This document shows positions 14,328 through 22,294 of a DNA stretch of 23,648 nt, in pieces. The stretch covers positions 1 through 23,648 of the forward strand of contig JAHLLU010000005.1 of NCBI GenBank assembly GCA_020444005.1, in the 5' to 3' direction. Position 1 is the stretch's first letter. Each line of letters opens with the position of its first letter. The DNA is from an archaeon (GTDB taxonomy: Archaea; Thermoproteota; Bathyarchaeia; TCS64). The notes under the pieces are model-generated. The model ran no database searches. It was not told the origin of the DNA and was given only the letters and a program-made list of their open reading frames with translations. The translations under genes and the position numbers were made by a program.

Positions 14328-15134
14328 TTGGTCGGAACGGTAACAGTAATCGGAGCAGGAGTCATAGGGGGCGCTATAGTAAAATGCCTGATAAAATCAA
14401 AGAAAACGGAGAGCGTAATAGCCACTAGGAGAAACCTAGAGACCCTCATACCGTTAGCCGACCTAGGAGCAAACATCTCTGACAATAATCAAGTAGCTGC
14501 AAGAGAAGCTGAAGTTGTCTTCATATGTGTGAAACCAAATGACATAGAACAGGTCTTAAACGAAATCAAGGAAGAGATCGAGGGAAAACTGGTCATATCC
14601 ACAGCTGCGGTAATTCCAATAGCATCACTGGAAGCCATCATGCCCAAAGCAAGATACGTTAGAACCATGCCGAACATAGCTGCAATGGTGGGAGAATCCT
14701 TCACAGCATACACTATGGGTTCAACTACTTTACTAGAGGATAAGACGACAGTAGAAACCCTACTGAGTACCATGGGTACATGCATGGAGATCGAGGAAAA
14801 ATACATGGATGCAGTGACAGGATTAAGTGGTAGTGGGCCAGCCTTCGTTGCAATAGTAATAGAAGCACTAACCTATGCAGGGCTCAGAGTAGGGCTCCCA
14901 CGAGATCTCAGCAAGGTAGCATCAGCCCAATCAGTACTAGGCGCAGCTAAACTAATCATGAACGATGTGCTTACACCCAGCGAGATAGCCGAGATGGTTA
15001 CAACACCCGGAGGAACAACTATTGAAGGCATCTACCAGATTGAGGATGGTAAGCTTCGTACTGCTTTGATGAACGCGGTTCAAGCTGCTACTGAAAAATC
15101 AAGTAACATTAGGTCTAACTGGGCAAAAAAATAA
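14328..15134 (+). CDS. proC: Pyrroline-5-carboxylate reductase
   Basis: ProC makes the last step of proline synthesis, reducing pyrroline-5-carboxylate with NAD(P)H. The 268-residue protein has the usual size. The Rossmann motif VIGAGVIGGAI is near the start, VFICVKP closes the nucleotide-binding half, RTMPNIAAMVGES follows, and the substrate/dimer domain has GLSGSGPAF and the signature VTTPGGTTIEG. The only in-frame start is TTG 14328; an in-frame ATG at 14316 is followed at once by TGA. No glutamate kinase or glutamyl phosphate reductase is close by, so the source of the substrate (glutamate or ornithine) is not shown. It is followed on the same strand by a D-aminoacylase family gene with its own promoter. 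Confidence 0.95.
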   Translation: MVGTVTVIGAGVIGGAIVKCLIKSKKTESVIATRRNLETLIPLADLGANISDNNQVAAREAEVVFICVKPNDIEQVLNEIKEEIEGKLVISTAAVIPIASLEAIMPKARYVRTMPNIAAMVGESFTAYTMGSTTLLEDKTTVETLLSTMGTCMEIEEKYMDAVTGLSGSGPAFVAIVIEALTYAGLRVGLPRDLSKVASAQSVLGAAKLIMNDVLTPSEIAEMVTTPGGTTIEGIYQIEDGKLRTALMNAVQAATEKSSNIRSNWAKK

Positions 15135-15146
15135 TCCTTCATCATT

Positions 15147-15156
15147 AGTATTAAAT
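15147..15156 (+). promoter_or_regulatory. TATA box for the D-aminoacylase family gene
   Basis: AGTATTAAAT predicts an RNA start near 15179, about 11 bases before the TTG start. Confidence 0.45.
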
Positions 15157-15189
15157 CTCTTACGCTAGTTCTATTCTCTGTGAACCATT

Positions 15190-16815
15190 TTGGAATATGA
15201 CATTTTAATCAAGAATGGAAAAATCATTGACGGTGCAGGAAACCCATGGTACAAGGCAGAAGTAGCAATAAAAGATGGCAAAATATCTGCAATAGGCAAA
15301 TTGGGTAACCCAGACGCCAAGAAAACAATTGACGCATCAGGACATATCGTTGCCCCAGGATTCATCGACGCACACAGTCACGCTGACTACAATACTTTGC
15401 TATATAGGGACATGGAGAACATAACCCATCAAGGAATAACCACTGTAGTAGCTGGACAATGTGGAAGTACACCAGCTCCCCTAAGCGAACTCAGCAGAGC
15501 AAATATGCAGAAAAACTTCGATGACGATACACCAGAAGGCTATGAACTCAAACTAACCTGGTCAAGCTTCAACGAATACCTCAAAGAAGAGGAAAAAGAA
15601 CACGTCGGAGCAAACGTAGCCCACATGGTAGGACACGGAGCAGTAAGAGCTGCAGCCATGGGATTCGAGGCAAGAGCTCCTACAAGTGCTGAGCTAGATA
15701 AGATGAGAGATTATGTTGCAGAGGCGATGCAATCAGGTGCTTTTGGTCTAAGTACAGGGCTAATCTATCCACCTGGAATTTACGCTAAGACAGATGAGAT
15801 TATCGAGTGTGCAAAAGTCGCCGCCAAATATGGAGGAATCTATGATAGCCATATTAGAGGAGAAGGCGCGACACTGATTACGGCACTTGAAGAAGCACTC
15901 GAGATAGGATTCAAAGCAAACATCCCAGTTCAAATAAGTCACCACAAAGTCGCCATCAAAGACCTCTGGGGAAGCAGCGAGAAAACACTCCAGATGTTCA
16001 TGGAGGCAAGAAGCAAAGGACTTGATGTTACAGTGGATCAGTATCCATACAAAGCTGGATCAACCAGCCTCATGACGCTACTACCTCCATGGGTACACGA
16101 TGGTGGACGAGAAAAAGCACTAGAAAGACTCAGAGACCCAGAGCTTAGAGCACGTATGGAGAAAGAGATCAAGGAAGGAATCGAAGGATGGGAGAACTTC
16201 GCAGGTAGCCTTGGTTGGGAAAACGTCTACGTGACATCAGTAATCACTGATGAGAACAAGCCTGTAGAGGGTATGAACATGGTGGAAATCAAGAAACATC
16301 GTGGAGCCAAAGATGAGTTCACAGCACTCTATGAACTTCTATTGGAGGAAGAAGGAGCACCTGGAATGGTTATCTTCTATGGTCACGAGGACGACGTAAA
16401 ACGCATCATGAAACACCCACTCCACATGGTGGGAACAGATGCTGGATGTTGTAATGTCGAAGGTCCATTCTGCAAAGGAAAACCACACCCAAGACACTAC
16501 GGCACATACCCCAAAGTCTTAGGAAAATACGTCCGTGAAGAGCAGCTAATAACATGGGAGACAGCGGTACGTAAAATGACAAGTTTCCCAGCTCAACGCT
16601 TTGGATTATTGGATAGAGGTTTACTCAGACCGGGCATGTGGGCTGATATCACCGTTTTCAACCCAGAGACCGTGGCTGAACTTGCTACATACAAGGAGCC
16701 TCATAGCTTCCCAGCAGGTATACCCTATGTTATTGTGAATGGTTCGGTCACTATCTCTGATGGCGTCTTCACTGGGGATCGCTCTGGTGTGACTCTCAGA
16801 AAAACCGTCTACTAA
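15190..16815 (+). CDS. D-aminoacylase / N-acyl-D-amino-acid deacylase family amidohydrolase
   Basis: This 541-residue zinc-dependent amidohydrolase opens with the beta-sandwich strand DILIKNGKIIDG and closes with GMWADITVFNPE, as in the D-aminoacylase family. Metal ligands appear as His62 and His64 in FIDAHSHADYN, Cys91 in GQCGST (the family's metal-binding Cys), His221 in DSHIRGEG, His251 in SHHKV, and the general base Asp417 in GTDAG. Family members release D-amino acids or cut N-acyl-D-amino acids and D-dipeptides. Substrate choice cannot be read. It starts with TTG 15190 because no upstream start is in frame. It stands alone behind its own promoter, between proC and nadB. The role may be amino acid or peptidoglycan-fragment scavenging, which is inference. 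Confidence 0.9.
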   Translation: MEYDILIKNGKIIDGAGNPWYKAEVAIKDGKISAIGKLGNPDAKKTIDASGHIVAPGFIDAHSHADYNTLLYRDMENITHQGITTVVAGQCGSTPAPLSELSRANMQKNFDDDTPEGYELKLTWSSFNEYLKEEEKEHVGANVAHMVGHGAVRAAAMGFEARAPTSAELDKMRDYVAEAMQSGAFGLSTGLIYPPGIYAKTDEIIECAKVAAKYGGIYDSHIRGEGATLITALEEALEIGFKANIPVQISHHKVAIKDLWGSSEKTLQMFMEARSKGLDVTVDQYPYKAGSTSLMTLLPPWVHDGGREKALERLRDPELRARMEKEIKEGIEGWENFAGSLGWENVYVTSVITDENKPVEGMNMVEIKKHRGAKDEFTALYELLLEEEGAPGMVIFYGHEDDVKRIMKHPLHMVGTDAGCCNVEGPFCKGKPHPRHYGTYPKVLGKYVREEQLITWETAVRKMTSFPAQRFGLLDRGLLRPGMWADITVFNPETVAELATYKEPHSFPAGIPYVIVNGSVTISDGVFTGDRSGVTLRKTVY

Positions 16816-16833
16816 TTTTTTATTACCTAAACA

Positions 16834-16843
16834 TTTATTGTAT
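16834..16843 (+). promoter_or_regulatory. TATA box for nadB
   Basis: TTTATTGTAT predicts an RNA start around 16865. A GGTGA ribosome site follows at 16874-16878, only six bases before the ACG at 16885. Both signals point to initiation upstream of the first in-frame GTG at 16903. Confidence 0.45.
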
Positions 16844-16884
16844 ACCTGTACATTTTCACACAAAATTATATCTGGTGAGATGAG

Positions 16885-18423
16885 ACGGGTAGCTTTCTAG
16901 TAGTGGGTGGAGGTCTTGCAGGGCTTGGTTTTGCGCTTAGGGCAGCTGAGAAGACAAGAGTTTCCTTAATCACAAAATGCAAACTAATGGACTCTAATAG
17001 CAGTCTAGCGCAGGGAGGAATCGCAGCGGTAATGCGTCCCCCAGACACGTATGAGAAGCACATCAATGATACTTTGAAGGTAGGACAAGGACTCTCAAAT
17101 CGGAAAACAGTTGAAATTCTTGTGCGCCACGGCCCAAAGCAGATAAACTGGCTTATGGAGCAAGGAGTAGATTTCTCAAAACATAACGGCATGCTTGACT
17201 TGACTCGTGAGGGCGGGCACAGTAGCCGCCGCGTAGTACATGCGGGAGATATTACTGGCTTTGAGGTGCAAAAACAACTCGTTGAGAACACAAAAACCAA
17301 GGAGAACATCACAATCTACGAGGAAACTACAGCCATTGACTTGATTACAAGTGAGGATAAATGCGTGGGAATCAAGGCACTGGATAACAATACATCTGAG
17401 ATAATTGAGTTCTACGCGGATACAGTTGTTCTCGCTACCGGTGGCTCAGGTCAACTGTATTCTAAGACATCAAACCCTCTTGTAGCTACTTGCGACGGAG
17501 TAGCAATGGCTTGGCGCGCAGGTGCAATACTCCGAGACCTAGAATTCGTTCAATTCCACCCTTCAATACTCGACCATGGAGAAAGCCCATACTTCCTAAT
17601 CAGCGAAGCAGTACGTGGTGAAGGTGGAGTACTGGTAAACTCTGAGAAAGAGGCCTTCATGACCAGATACCACCCAATGCTCGATCTCGCGCCTAGAGAC
17701 GTGGTCTCAAGAGCCATCGTCGAAGAACAGAAAAAAGGCCCAGTCTACATCGATATCAGAGGCCAGGGGAAAGAGTTTCTAAGCACACGTTTCGCTGGAA
17801 TCTACACTGCTTGTCTTGAAAGAGGAATCAAGATGGATGAAGACCTGATACCAGTCTCACCCGCTGCACACTACTTCTGCGGCGGCGTCAAAACAAACGA
17901 GTACGGTGAAACAAACATATCTGGATTATTAGTCATTGGGGAATCCGCTTGTACAGGAGTTCATGGAGCAAACCGGATGGCAAGCAACTCATTACTTGAA
18001 TGTCTGGTTTTCTCGGACATGGCTGTAAGTAAAATAAACGACAGAGGTAATTTCCCTGAAAAAATATCGATGGGAAAGATTTCAGCCACACAAAAAACCA
18101 ATGATTGCAAGAAAAATCTACAGAATATCATGTGGAAGCATGTGGGGATAAATAGAAACATATGGGACATTCATTACGCAAGAGAAGAACTCGACCAAAT
18201 ATACACCGAAACACAAGAACAAATAGAAGAAAATATTACTGTACAAAACATTGAGGCTCGAAACTTGGCATGTGTAGCTAGACTAGTAGCCTATGCAGCT
18301 AGTATCCGTACTGAAAGTCGAGGAACACATATGCTCACTGATTACCCGGTACGAAATGATGAGTACTGGCTAAAACATATCGAGTTTAATAAAGAAGAAG
18401 TGACCCTCGCGGATCACAAATAA
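16885..18423 (+). CDS. nadB: L-aspartate oxidase, with a non-standard or mutated start codon
   Basis: NadB oxidises L-aspartate to iminoaspartate for quinolinate and NAD synthesis. FAD motifs are VVGGGLAGLGFALRAAE at the N-terminus, SSLAQGGIAAV, HSRRVVHAGDITG and GESACTGVHGANRMASNSLLE. RGEGGVLVN and LAPRDVVSRAI are flavin/substrate-domain segments. The first ATG/GTG/TTG in frame is GTG 16903, inside the glycine motif, which would delete the first beta strand. The frame stays open upstream to a TGA at 16876, adding GSFLVV, exactly the missing strand. GGTGA at 16874-16878 lies six bases before ACG 16885. I therefore start at ACG 16885 (512 residues); a sequence error or mutation from ATG is the alternative. 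No nadA or nadC is nearby. It converges on the next gene with five bases between stops. Confidence 0.88.
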   Translation, partial: TGSFLVVGGGLAGLGFALRAAEKTRVSLITKCKLMDSNSSLAQGGIAAVMRPPDTYEKHINDTLKVGQGLSNRKTVEILVRHGPKQINWLMEQGVDFSKHNGMLDLTREGGHSSRRVVHAGDITGFEVQKQLVENTKTKENITIYEETTAIDLITSEDKCVGIKALDNNTSEIIEFYADTVVLATGGSGQLYSKTSNPLVATCDGVAMAWRAGAILRDLEFVQFHPSILDHGESPYFLISEAVRGEGGVLVNSEKEAFMTRYHPMLDLAPRDVVSRAIVEEQKKGPVYIDIRGQGKEFLSTRFAGIYTACLERGIKMDEDLIPVSPAAHYFCGGVKTNEYGETNISGLLVIGESACTGVHGANRMASNSLLECLVFSDMAVSKINDRGNFPEKISMGKISATQKTNDCKKNLQNIMWKHVGINRNIWDIHYAREELDQIYTETQEQIEENITVQNIEARNLACVARLVAYAASIRTESRGTHMLTDYPVRNDEYWLKHIEFNKEEVTLADHK

Positions 18424-18428
18424 TGGGT

Positions 18429-19460
18429 TTATTTCACGTATTTACCGAAGTGGCTTGGTGTAGCGTGTGGTGGAGGTAGCTCTGCCATGGTCTTCAAACC
18501 TGGCTCAGCGTTGATAACGTGTGGAATCATGTTGGTGGTCATGGCAATTGTGCCGTGGTCACCGTGGACACAGGGAGTGATCTTGTTATTGATTGGTGGA
18601 ACACCCTTGATGCTCACACTATCAAACTCTTCATCTGCTCCAATATATGCCTTGAAATCCATGGTGATGAGGGTCTTGCCTCCACTTATACCGTAAGCCA
18701 TCTGTTTACCACCAGCTGCATAACCTGCTGGGACCTTGATAGCATCACTCTTGACCTCATGGTCAAAGGTAACTGGTTCTGGCATATCTACCTTGATCTC
18801 GTCAAGTGTCCATCCTAGTGCATCAGCGATCATCTGCATGCTCTGCTCTAAGCCAACGTGCCCAGTGATCTTATGGTTATCAATAGCATCACGGTACTCC
18901 GCGACAGACATACCTGCACCTATCTTCTTCTGGAAGGGGATACGGCGTGTAGCTGCGTCCATTTGACGAGCGATATACATTGATTCTACTTGCTCACATG
19001 GTCCTGAGAGGAATATTGGCAAGGTGTCCATGAGGAAACCGGGGTTAATGCCTGTTCCTAGCATGGTTGCGCCTTTCTCCTTTGCTAGTTTGTCTAGCTT
19101 CTTAGCTAACTCAGTGGCTTCCTTCTCGACATAGGGATAACCTAGCTCCTCACATGTGCTTATGATGTTTACACCATGCTTGAGGATGCCTGCGAACTGG
19201 TCGTAGGTCTGGCGTAGATAGCTCATAGTGGTATGGCAGACGATATCTGGCTTGGTCTCACTGAGAACCTTATCCACGTCATCGCTGATGATGACACCGA
19301 TCTTTTCCTTGCCCAATACTTCGCCCAAGTCTTTACCCACTATAGCTGGGTTAATATCGATGGCTCCAACAATCTCGATACCTTCCTTACTTAGTAGGTA
19401 AGTAGCGAGCCGTATACCGATTACTCCGATACCATATGAAACGATTTTGACATTCTTCAC
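18429..19460 (-). CDS. 2,4-diaminopentanoate dehydrogenase-like NAD(P)-dependent oxidoreductase
   Basis: This 343-residue protein has a Rossmann domain at the start (VSYGIGVIGIRLA, glycines 10, 12 and 15) followed by IVGAIDINPAIVGKDLGEVLG and VCHTTMSYL. It resembles the family of dihydrodipicolinate-reductase-like enzymes that includes clostridial 2,4-diaminopentanoate dehydrogenase of ornithine degradation. The segment TGINPGFLMDTLPIFLSG is typical of that group. The best annotation is at family level: none of the ornithine mutase subunits or the thiolase partner is present, so the real substrate may be another amino or imino acid. The start is GTG at 19460-19458, about eight bases from the predicted RNA start. 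The gene is convergent with nadB. Confidence 0.8.
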   Translation of the reverse strand: MKNVKIVSYGIGVIGIRLATYLLSKEGIEIVGAIDINPAIVGKDLGEVLGKEKIGVIISDDVDKVLSETKPDIVCHTTMSYLRQTYDQFAGILKHGVNIISTCEELGYPYVEKEATELAKKLDKLAKEKGATMLGTGINPGFLMDTLPIFLSGPCEQVESMYIARQMDAATRRIPFQKKIGAGMSVAEYRDAIDNHKITGHVGLEQSMQMIADALGWTLDEIKVDMPEPVTFDHEVKSDAIKVPAGYAAGGKQMAYGISGGKTLITMDFKAYIGADEEFDSVSIKGVPPINNKITPCVHGDHGTIAMTTNMIPHVINAEPGLKTMAELPPPHATPSHFGKYVK

Positions 19461-19490
19461 ATTAGTTCAACGAATATGCACACTTAGGGG

Positions 19491-19499
19491 CCTTAAATC
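19491..19499 (-). promoter_or_regulatory. Minus-strand TATA box for the dehydrogenase gene
   Basis: On the minus strand this reads GATTTAAGG, about 27 bp from a predicted start near 19468, giving an almost leaderless mRNA for the GTG start at 19460. Confidence 0.45.
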
Positions 19500-19518
19500 T
19501 TTACCGAGAACAGAGCCT

Positions 19519-19526
19519 AATTATAG
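19519..19526 (+). promoter_or_regulatory. TATA box for the archaellin gene
   Basis: AATTATAG predicts an RNA start near 19549 and therefore a leader of about 64 nt, long for this genome, where many genes look leaderless or have short leaders. Confidence 0.5.
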
Positions 19527-19552
19527 TATGTAGATGCTTGGTGCAGACATTT

Positions 19553-19604
19553 CGCTAAATAGCGCATTCGAGACGTTTTGCTCGTACCCCAAAGCGGGGA
19601 GGAG
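19553..19604 (+). promoter_or_regulatory. Archaellin 5' leader with three small hairpins
   Basis: Three inverted repeats follow one another: CGCT/AGCG (19553-19556, 19561-19564), CGAG/CTCG (19569-19572, 19581-19584) and CCCC/GGGG (19587-19590, 19596-19599). The last touches the ribosome site GGAGGAG, eight bases before the ATG. They may stabilise the mRNA or tune translation of an abundant filament protein; this is inference. Confidence 0.45.
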
Positions 19605-19612
19605 AAAACAAA

Positions 19613-20230
19613 ATGAAACTAACCAAAAGAAGCGGTATGACCGGACTCGAAACTGCAATTATACTAGTAGCATTCGTAATAACTGCAGCTGCATTCGCGT
19701 TCGTAGTTCTTAACATGGGATTCCTGACAGCCGAGAAGGCACAGTCAGTCATCTCATCTGGAATGAGCGAAGCAAGCAGTGCGCTACTTGTTGACAGCGG
19801 AGTCATCGGACAATTCAACGACACAGGTGGAGACCAGGCAAACATTGACCTAGTACAGCTGACCTTCTACATCAAGCTCAGCCAAGGTCACGAGCCAGTA
19901 GACCTAGACGATAGCAAACTAGTAGCCACTTACACAAACGCAAGATGCCACGGCGAGATCTATGACACCAACGGCACTTGCATGACCATCCTCGGCGTCA
20001 ACGACGACGGTGACAGTCTTTGTGAGACAGGTGAAAAGTTCAAGGTATCTGTAAACTTCACTGAATTAGCCTATGACACAATGGTTGACCCAACTCCAGC
20101 ATCACAGGATGATGTGTATGCTCACCCATACGAAGAGTTCAGGATCGAGCTAAGACCATCAGCGGGAGCAGTCTTGACAATCGAGCGTCAACTACCAGCG
20201 GTCTACAGTACCATAATGACACTTGAGTAA
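19613..20230 (+). CDS. flaB: Archaellin (archaeal flagellin) or closely related class III signal pilin
   Basis: This 205-residue secreted filament subunit starts MKLTKRSG, a short basic class III signal peptide that prepilin peptidase would cut after Gly8. TGLETAIILVAFVITAAAFAFVVLNMG follows (residues 10-36, here as key parts GLETAIIL and VITAAAFAFVV), the hydrophobic assembly helix typical of crenarchaeal archaellins. The next stretch (LTAEKAQSVISSGMSEASSAL) also matches the archaellin pattern; the rest is an acidic beta-rich outer domain with a Ca-binding-like GVNDDGDSLCETGE. No other archaellum genes (arlCDEFGHIJ or peptidase arlK) are in the window, so the motor lies elsewhere. A GGAGGAG site precedes ATG 19613, and a 64-nt leader has three hairpins. 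The signal peptidase gene converging on it is a different enzyme class and would not process it. Confidence 0.9.
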   Translation: MKLTKRSGMTGLETAIILVAFVITAAAFAFVVLNMGFLTAEKAQSVISSGMSEASSALLVDSGVIGQFNDTGGDQANIDLVQLTFYIKLSQGHEPVDLDDSKLVATYTNARCHGEIYDTNGTCMTILGVNDDGDSLCETGEKFKVSVNFTELAYDTMVDPTPASQDDVYAHPYEEFRIELRPSAGAVLTIERQLPAVYSTIMTLE

Positions 20231-20248
20231 GATTAACCTCTTACCCAA

Positions 20249-20262
20249 TCTTTTCTATTTTC
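20249..20262 (+). terminator. T-rich terminator after the archaellin gene
   Basis: The T-rich stretch TCTTTTCTATTTTCT begins about 19 bases after the archaellin stop, in the 39-bp gap with the convergent signal peptidase gene. Confidence 0.45.
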
Positions 20263-20269
20263 TAATAAA

Positions 20270-21259
20270 TTATGAGTTAATACCCCGAATTTTATCACTT
20301 AGGTTTTTTACTGGTTTAACGTTGCTTCGTTTTGCGTATAATAAACCAAGGAATAGGAGTATACCGGGGCCTATCCAGATAATTATGTGGCTGAATGCTT
20401 TTTGGAATGAAGCGGTTTCTTCCATCAATAGCCATGAGATGGGCACAGTGCTTCCTTGTATCATCCACCACATACTGGGGGTGATCCCTGTTGTCCACCA
20501 GACAAGATCACAAGCAATAGGCAACATCAATAATACTAGGTGGTATAGCCAGAACATTAGTCCCATATCGTCATCGTCTGTTGCTAGGGGTAGTGCTAGG
20601 CATCCTAGATACCACGTGATTATGGCTATTTGTTCTAGTATTTGGTGGCTTGATGGTTGGACCCATATTTTCAGTATTATCGCTGGTGCAACTATGAAAG
20701 GCGCTATGGCTAGGTAGTTGAATCGTCCGTTCTCTTCTCTGTTTTCTTTTTTGGGTAGTATATTGTCGTAGAAGAAGGAAACGGCCATTAATCCGAGTAC
20801 TAGTCCGAAGCCTTTCATTGTTTTGATGAAGAGACTGAAGTAACCTACTATGGGAATTCTATTGATCACTCTTCCCTCTACAAGGTCTTCAGTTACCTGA
20901 AATCCATCTGGGAAAGCGTTGTGGTCTCCTTTGGTCTGATAGATCCAGCCATCATCTGTTTCATAACCGTCAATCGCCCTATGCACAATGTATTCGTCGC
21001 TAAATCCGGGTCGTAGAAAAACCAGAATATCACCGTATGGGGGGTTTCCTATGTTTACATTATCAAAGTCTTCTATGGCTTCTATGACGATAAAGTCGCC
21101 TACTCCGAGGGTGGGTACCATGCTCTGACTGATTACGACCATCATTGGTTTTGATGTGCCTAATGTATTGCTTAGGACGTATGATCCTCCGTAAAAAAGA
21201 GCGATTAAGGCAACGAATGTTACCCCATATCTGAGTATCTCTTTGATGTTATCATCCAA
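20270..21259 (-). CDS. Sec11-type signal peptidase I with a polytopic C-terminal extension
   Basis: Residues 1-150 form a type I signal peptidase that trims Sec/Tat signal peptides at the outer membrane face. There is an N-terminal membrane anchor (about 12-33), the catalytic Ser46 in SQSMVPTL, His93 in IVHRAI (in place of bacterial Lys, as in Sec11) and Asp112 in TKGDHN. A second membrane helix is at 138-163. Archaeal and eukaryotic Sec11 proteins are usually about 150-200 residues; here about 165 more follow. They contain roughly four further membrane helices (about 183-200, 208-226, 233-256, 290-309), many Trp residues and an acidic DDDD loop near 228-231. I do not recognise the extension. 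The start is TTG at 21259, overlapping the TFE-beta-like gene by 8 bp. It is last in the TBP operon and converges on the archaellin gene. Confidence 0.9.
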   Translation of the reverse strand: MDDNIKEILRYGVTFVALIALFYGGSYVLSNTLGTSKPMMVVISQSMVPTLGVGDFIVIEAIEDFDNVNIGNPPYGDILVFLRPGFSDEYIVHRAIDGYETDDGWIYQTKGDHNAFPDGFQVTEDLVEGRVINRIPIVGYFSLFIKTMKGFGLVLGLMAVSFFYDNILPKKENREENGRFNYLAIAPFIVAPAIILKIWVQPSSHQILEQIAIITWYLGCLALPLATDDDDMGLMFWLYHLVLLMLPIACDLVWWTTGITPSMWWMIQGSTVPISWLLMEETASFQKAFSHIIIWIGPGILLFLGLLYAKRSNVKPVKNLSDKIRGINS

Positions 21260-21638
21260 GGTCTTCGTCTCGCGCTTCTACCTGTATAGTTTCGAGTCGT
21301 GGATCAATCCAAGAAGTCAAAAATAGACATACATTTGGGTCTATGCTTCCTCCACGGAAGCATTTGTCCACCTCTGGACAGATGAGACATGGGCACCCTT
21401 CGACTGATTCTAGGGTTACAGGCTCTTTCTTAAAAAAGAGTTTATAGGTCCATCTTCCATCGTTCAGCACCTTTTCGCGTACTACCTTACCCTTTTCCTC
21501 GAATTTCTTGGCGAGTCTGCTTCCCTCTCTGCTGCTTACTTCCAAGAGTTTCCATAGATCGGACTGGAGTAGTCCTTCTTCTCCTGCCTCAAATACTAGT
21601 TTGAGGGCTTTCTGTTCTGTTGTATCTTTTGAAGGCAT
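21252..21638 (-). CDS. TFE-beta-like (RPC34/hRPC39) transcription factor: winged helix plus Fe-S cysteine cluster
   Basis: This 128-residue protein has one winged helix (about 8-70: QSDLWKLLEVSSREGSRLAKKFEEKG as recognition core, wing with GRWTYKLFF). A C-terminal cysteine cluster follows: Cys82, Cys84, Cys87, Cys93 and Cys104 in GCPCLICPEVDKC and DPNVCLF. This matches archaeal TFE-beta, the homologue of the RNA polymerase III subunit RPC39, which holds a 4Fe-4S cluster and partners TFE-alpha in opening promoters. Four cysteines are needed; the fifth (82 or 84) may be spare. It starts 11 bp after the TBP stop, with GAGGT as ribosome site inside the end of TBP, so the two transcription factors are almost certainly co-expressed. 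A generic wHTH regulator with Fe-S is the alternative. Confidence 0.85.
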   Translation of the reverse strand: MPSKDTTEQKALKLVFEAGEEGLLQSDLWKLLEVSSREGSRLAKKFEEKGKVVREKVLNDGRWTYKLFFKKEPVTLESVEGCPCLICPEVDKCFRGGSIDPNVCLFLTSWIDPRLETIQVEARDEDLG

Positions 21639-21649
21639 TTTGTAGACCT

Positions 21650-22267
21650 CTAATCGTAATAGATTAAGTCATAGTCTTGGAGTATCTCATGTAGTTTTTC
21701 AACTGCTTCCTTGACTATTTCTTCGTATTTTGCACCTGTGCATACGAGTTTTCCTGATGCGAATAGTAGCATTACTACCTTAGGGTCCCCCATCCTGTAG
21801 ATAAGACCCGGGAACTGCTCAGGTTCATACATTACGTTGTCCATAATGTCAGCGGCGGTTTCTAAGTCTATCTTTCCGTGTAGGTTTGCTGAGGCTACTA
21901 TGTTTTGTATTGTTATCGTGGGTTTACCTAATATGATTATTCCACCGTTTTTGAGTTCACGCACTACTTTATTGACGGCTCTTTTCGCCATTTTTTCGCT
22001 TTTTGCTCCTGTACAGACCATTTTTCCTGAGCCAAATATGAGGGTGGCTGTTTTTGGTTTTTTGAGCCTGTATACTAGACCGGGGAATTGTTTTGGTCGG
22101 TATTCTACGTTACGGAATACTTTCATTATTGAGAGTAAGTCTATTGTTTGATCGAGACTTGCTGATGCGACGACGTTTTCGATGTTTATGCCTAAGTCTT
22201 GTTCTATCTCGTTGTGTTCGAGTTCCTCATCATCGAAGTCGAGCTCCATGTCGTCTTCAAAGTCCAT
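21650..22267 (-). CDS. tbp: TATA-binding protein with an acidic N-terminal extension
   Basis: TBP binds TATA boxes and recruits TFB and RNA polymerase. The 205-residue protein contains two direct repeats of the saddle fold (about 28-115 and 118-203). Each has the diagnostic NIVASASL/NIVASANL strand, QFPGLVYRL or QFPGLIYRM (the intercalating Phe region), and a second-Phe strand FGSGKMVCTGAK or FASGKLVCTGAK. An extra acidic leader of about 26 residues rich in Glu/Asp (EDDMELDFDDEELEHNE) precedes repeat 1. Archaeal TBPs are usually about 180-190 residues and carry acidity, if any, at the C-terminus. AGGGGAAG sits six bases before the ATG. It is cotranscribed with a TFE-beta-like factor downstream and a small unknown gene upstream. 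Confidence 0.97.
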   Translation of the reverse strand: MDFEDDMELDFDDEELEHNEIEQDLGINIENVVASASLDQTIDLLSIMKVFRNVEYRPKQFPGLVYRLKKPKTATLIFGSGKMVCTGAKSEKMAKRAVNKVVRELKNGGIIILGKPTITIQNIVASANLHGKIDLETAADIMDNVMYEPEQFPGLIYRMGDPKVVMLLFASGKLVCTGAKYEEIVKEAVEKLHEILQDYDLIYYD

Positions 22268-22294
22268 TATATCTTCCCCTGATTATTGGTCCAG

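Noticed and set aside
20230..20270. Archaellin and signal peptidase as a functional pair
   Set aside because: The archaellin has a class III signal peptide cut by prepilin peptidase, not by type I signal peptidase; the genes are convergent and not cotranscribed.
20223..20717. 164-codon plus-strand open frame
   Set aside because: It lies antisense to the signal peptidase gene, whose catalytic motifs are clear; no ribosome site or domain is seen.
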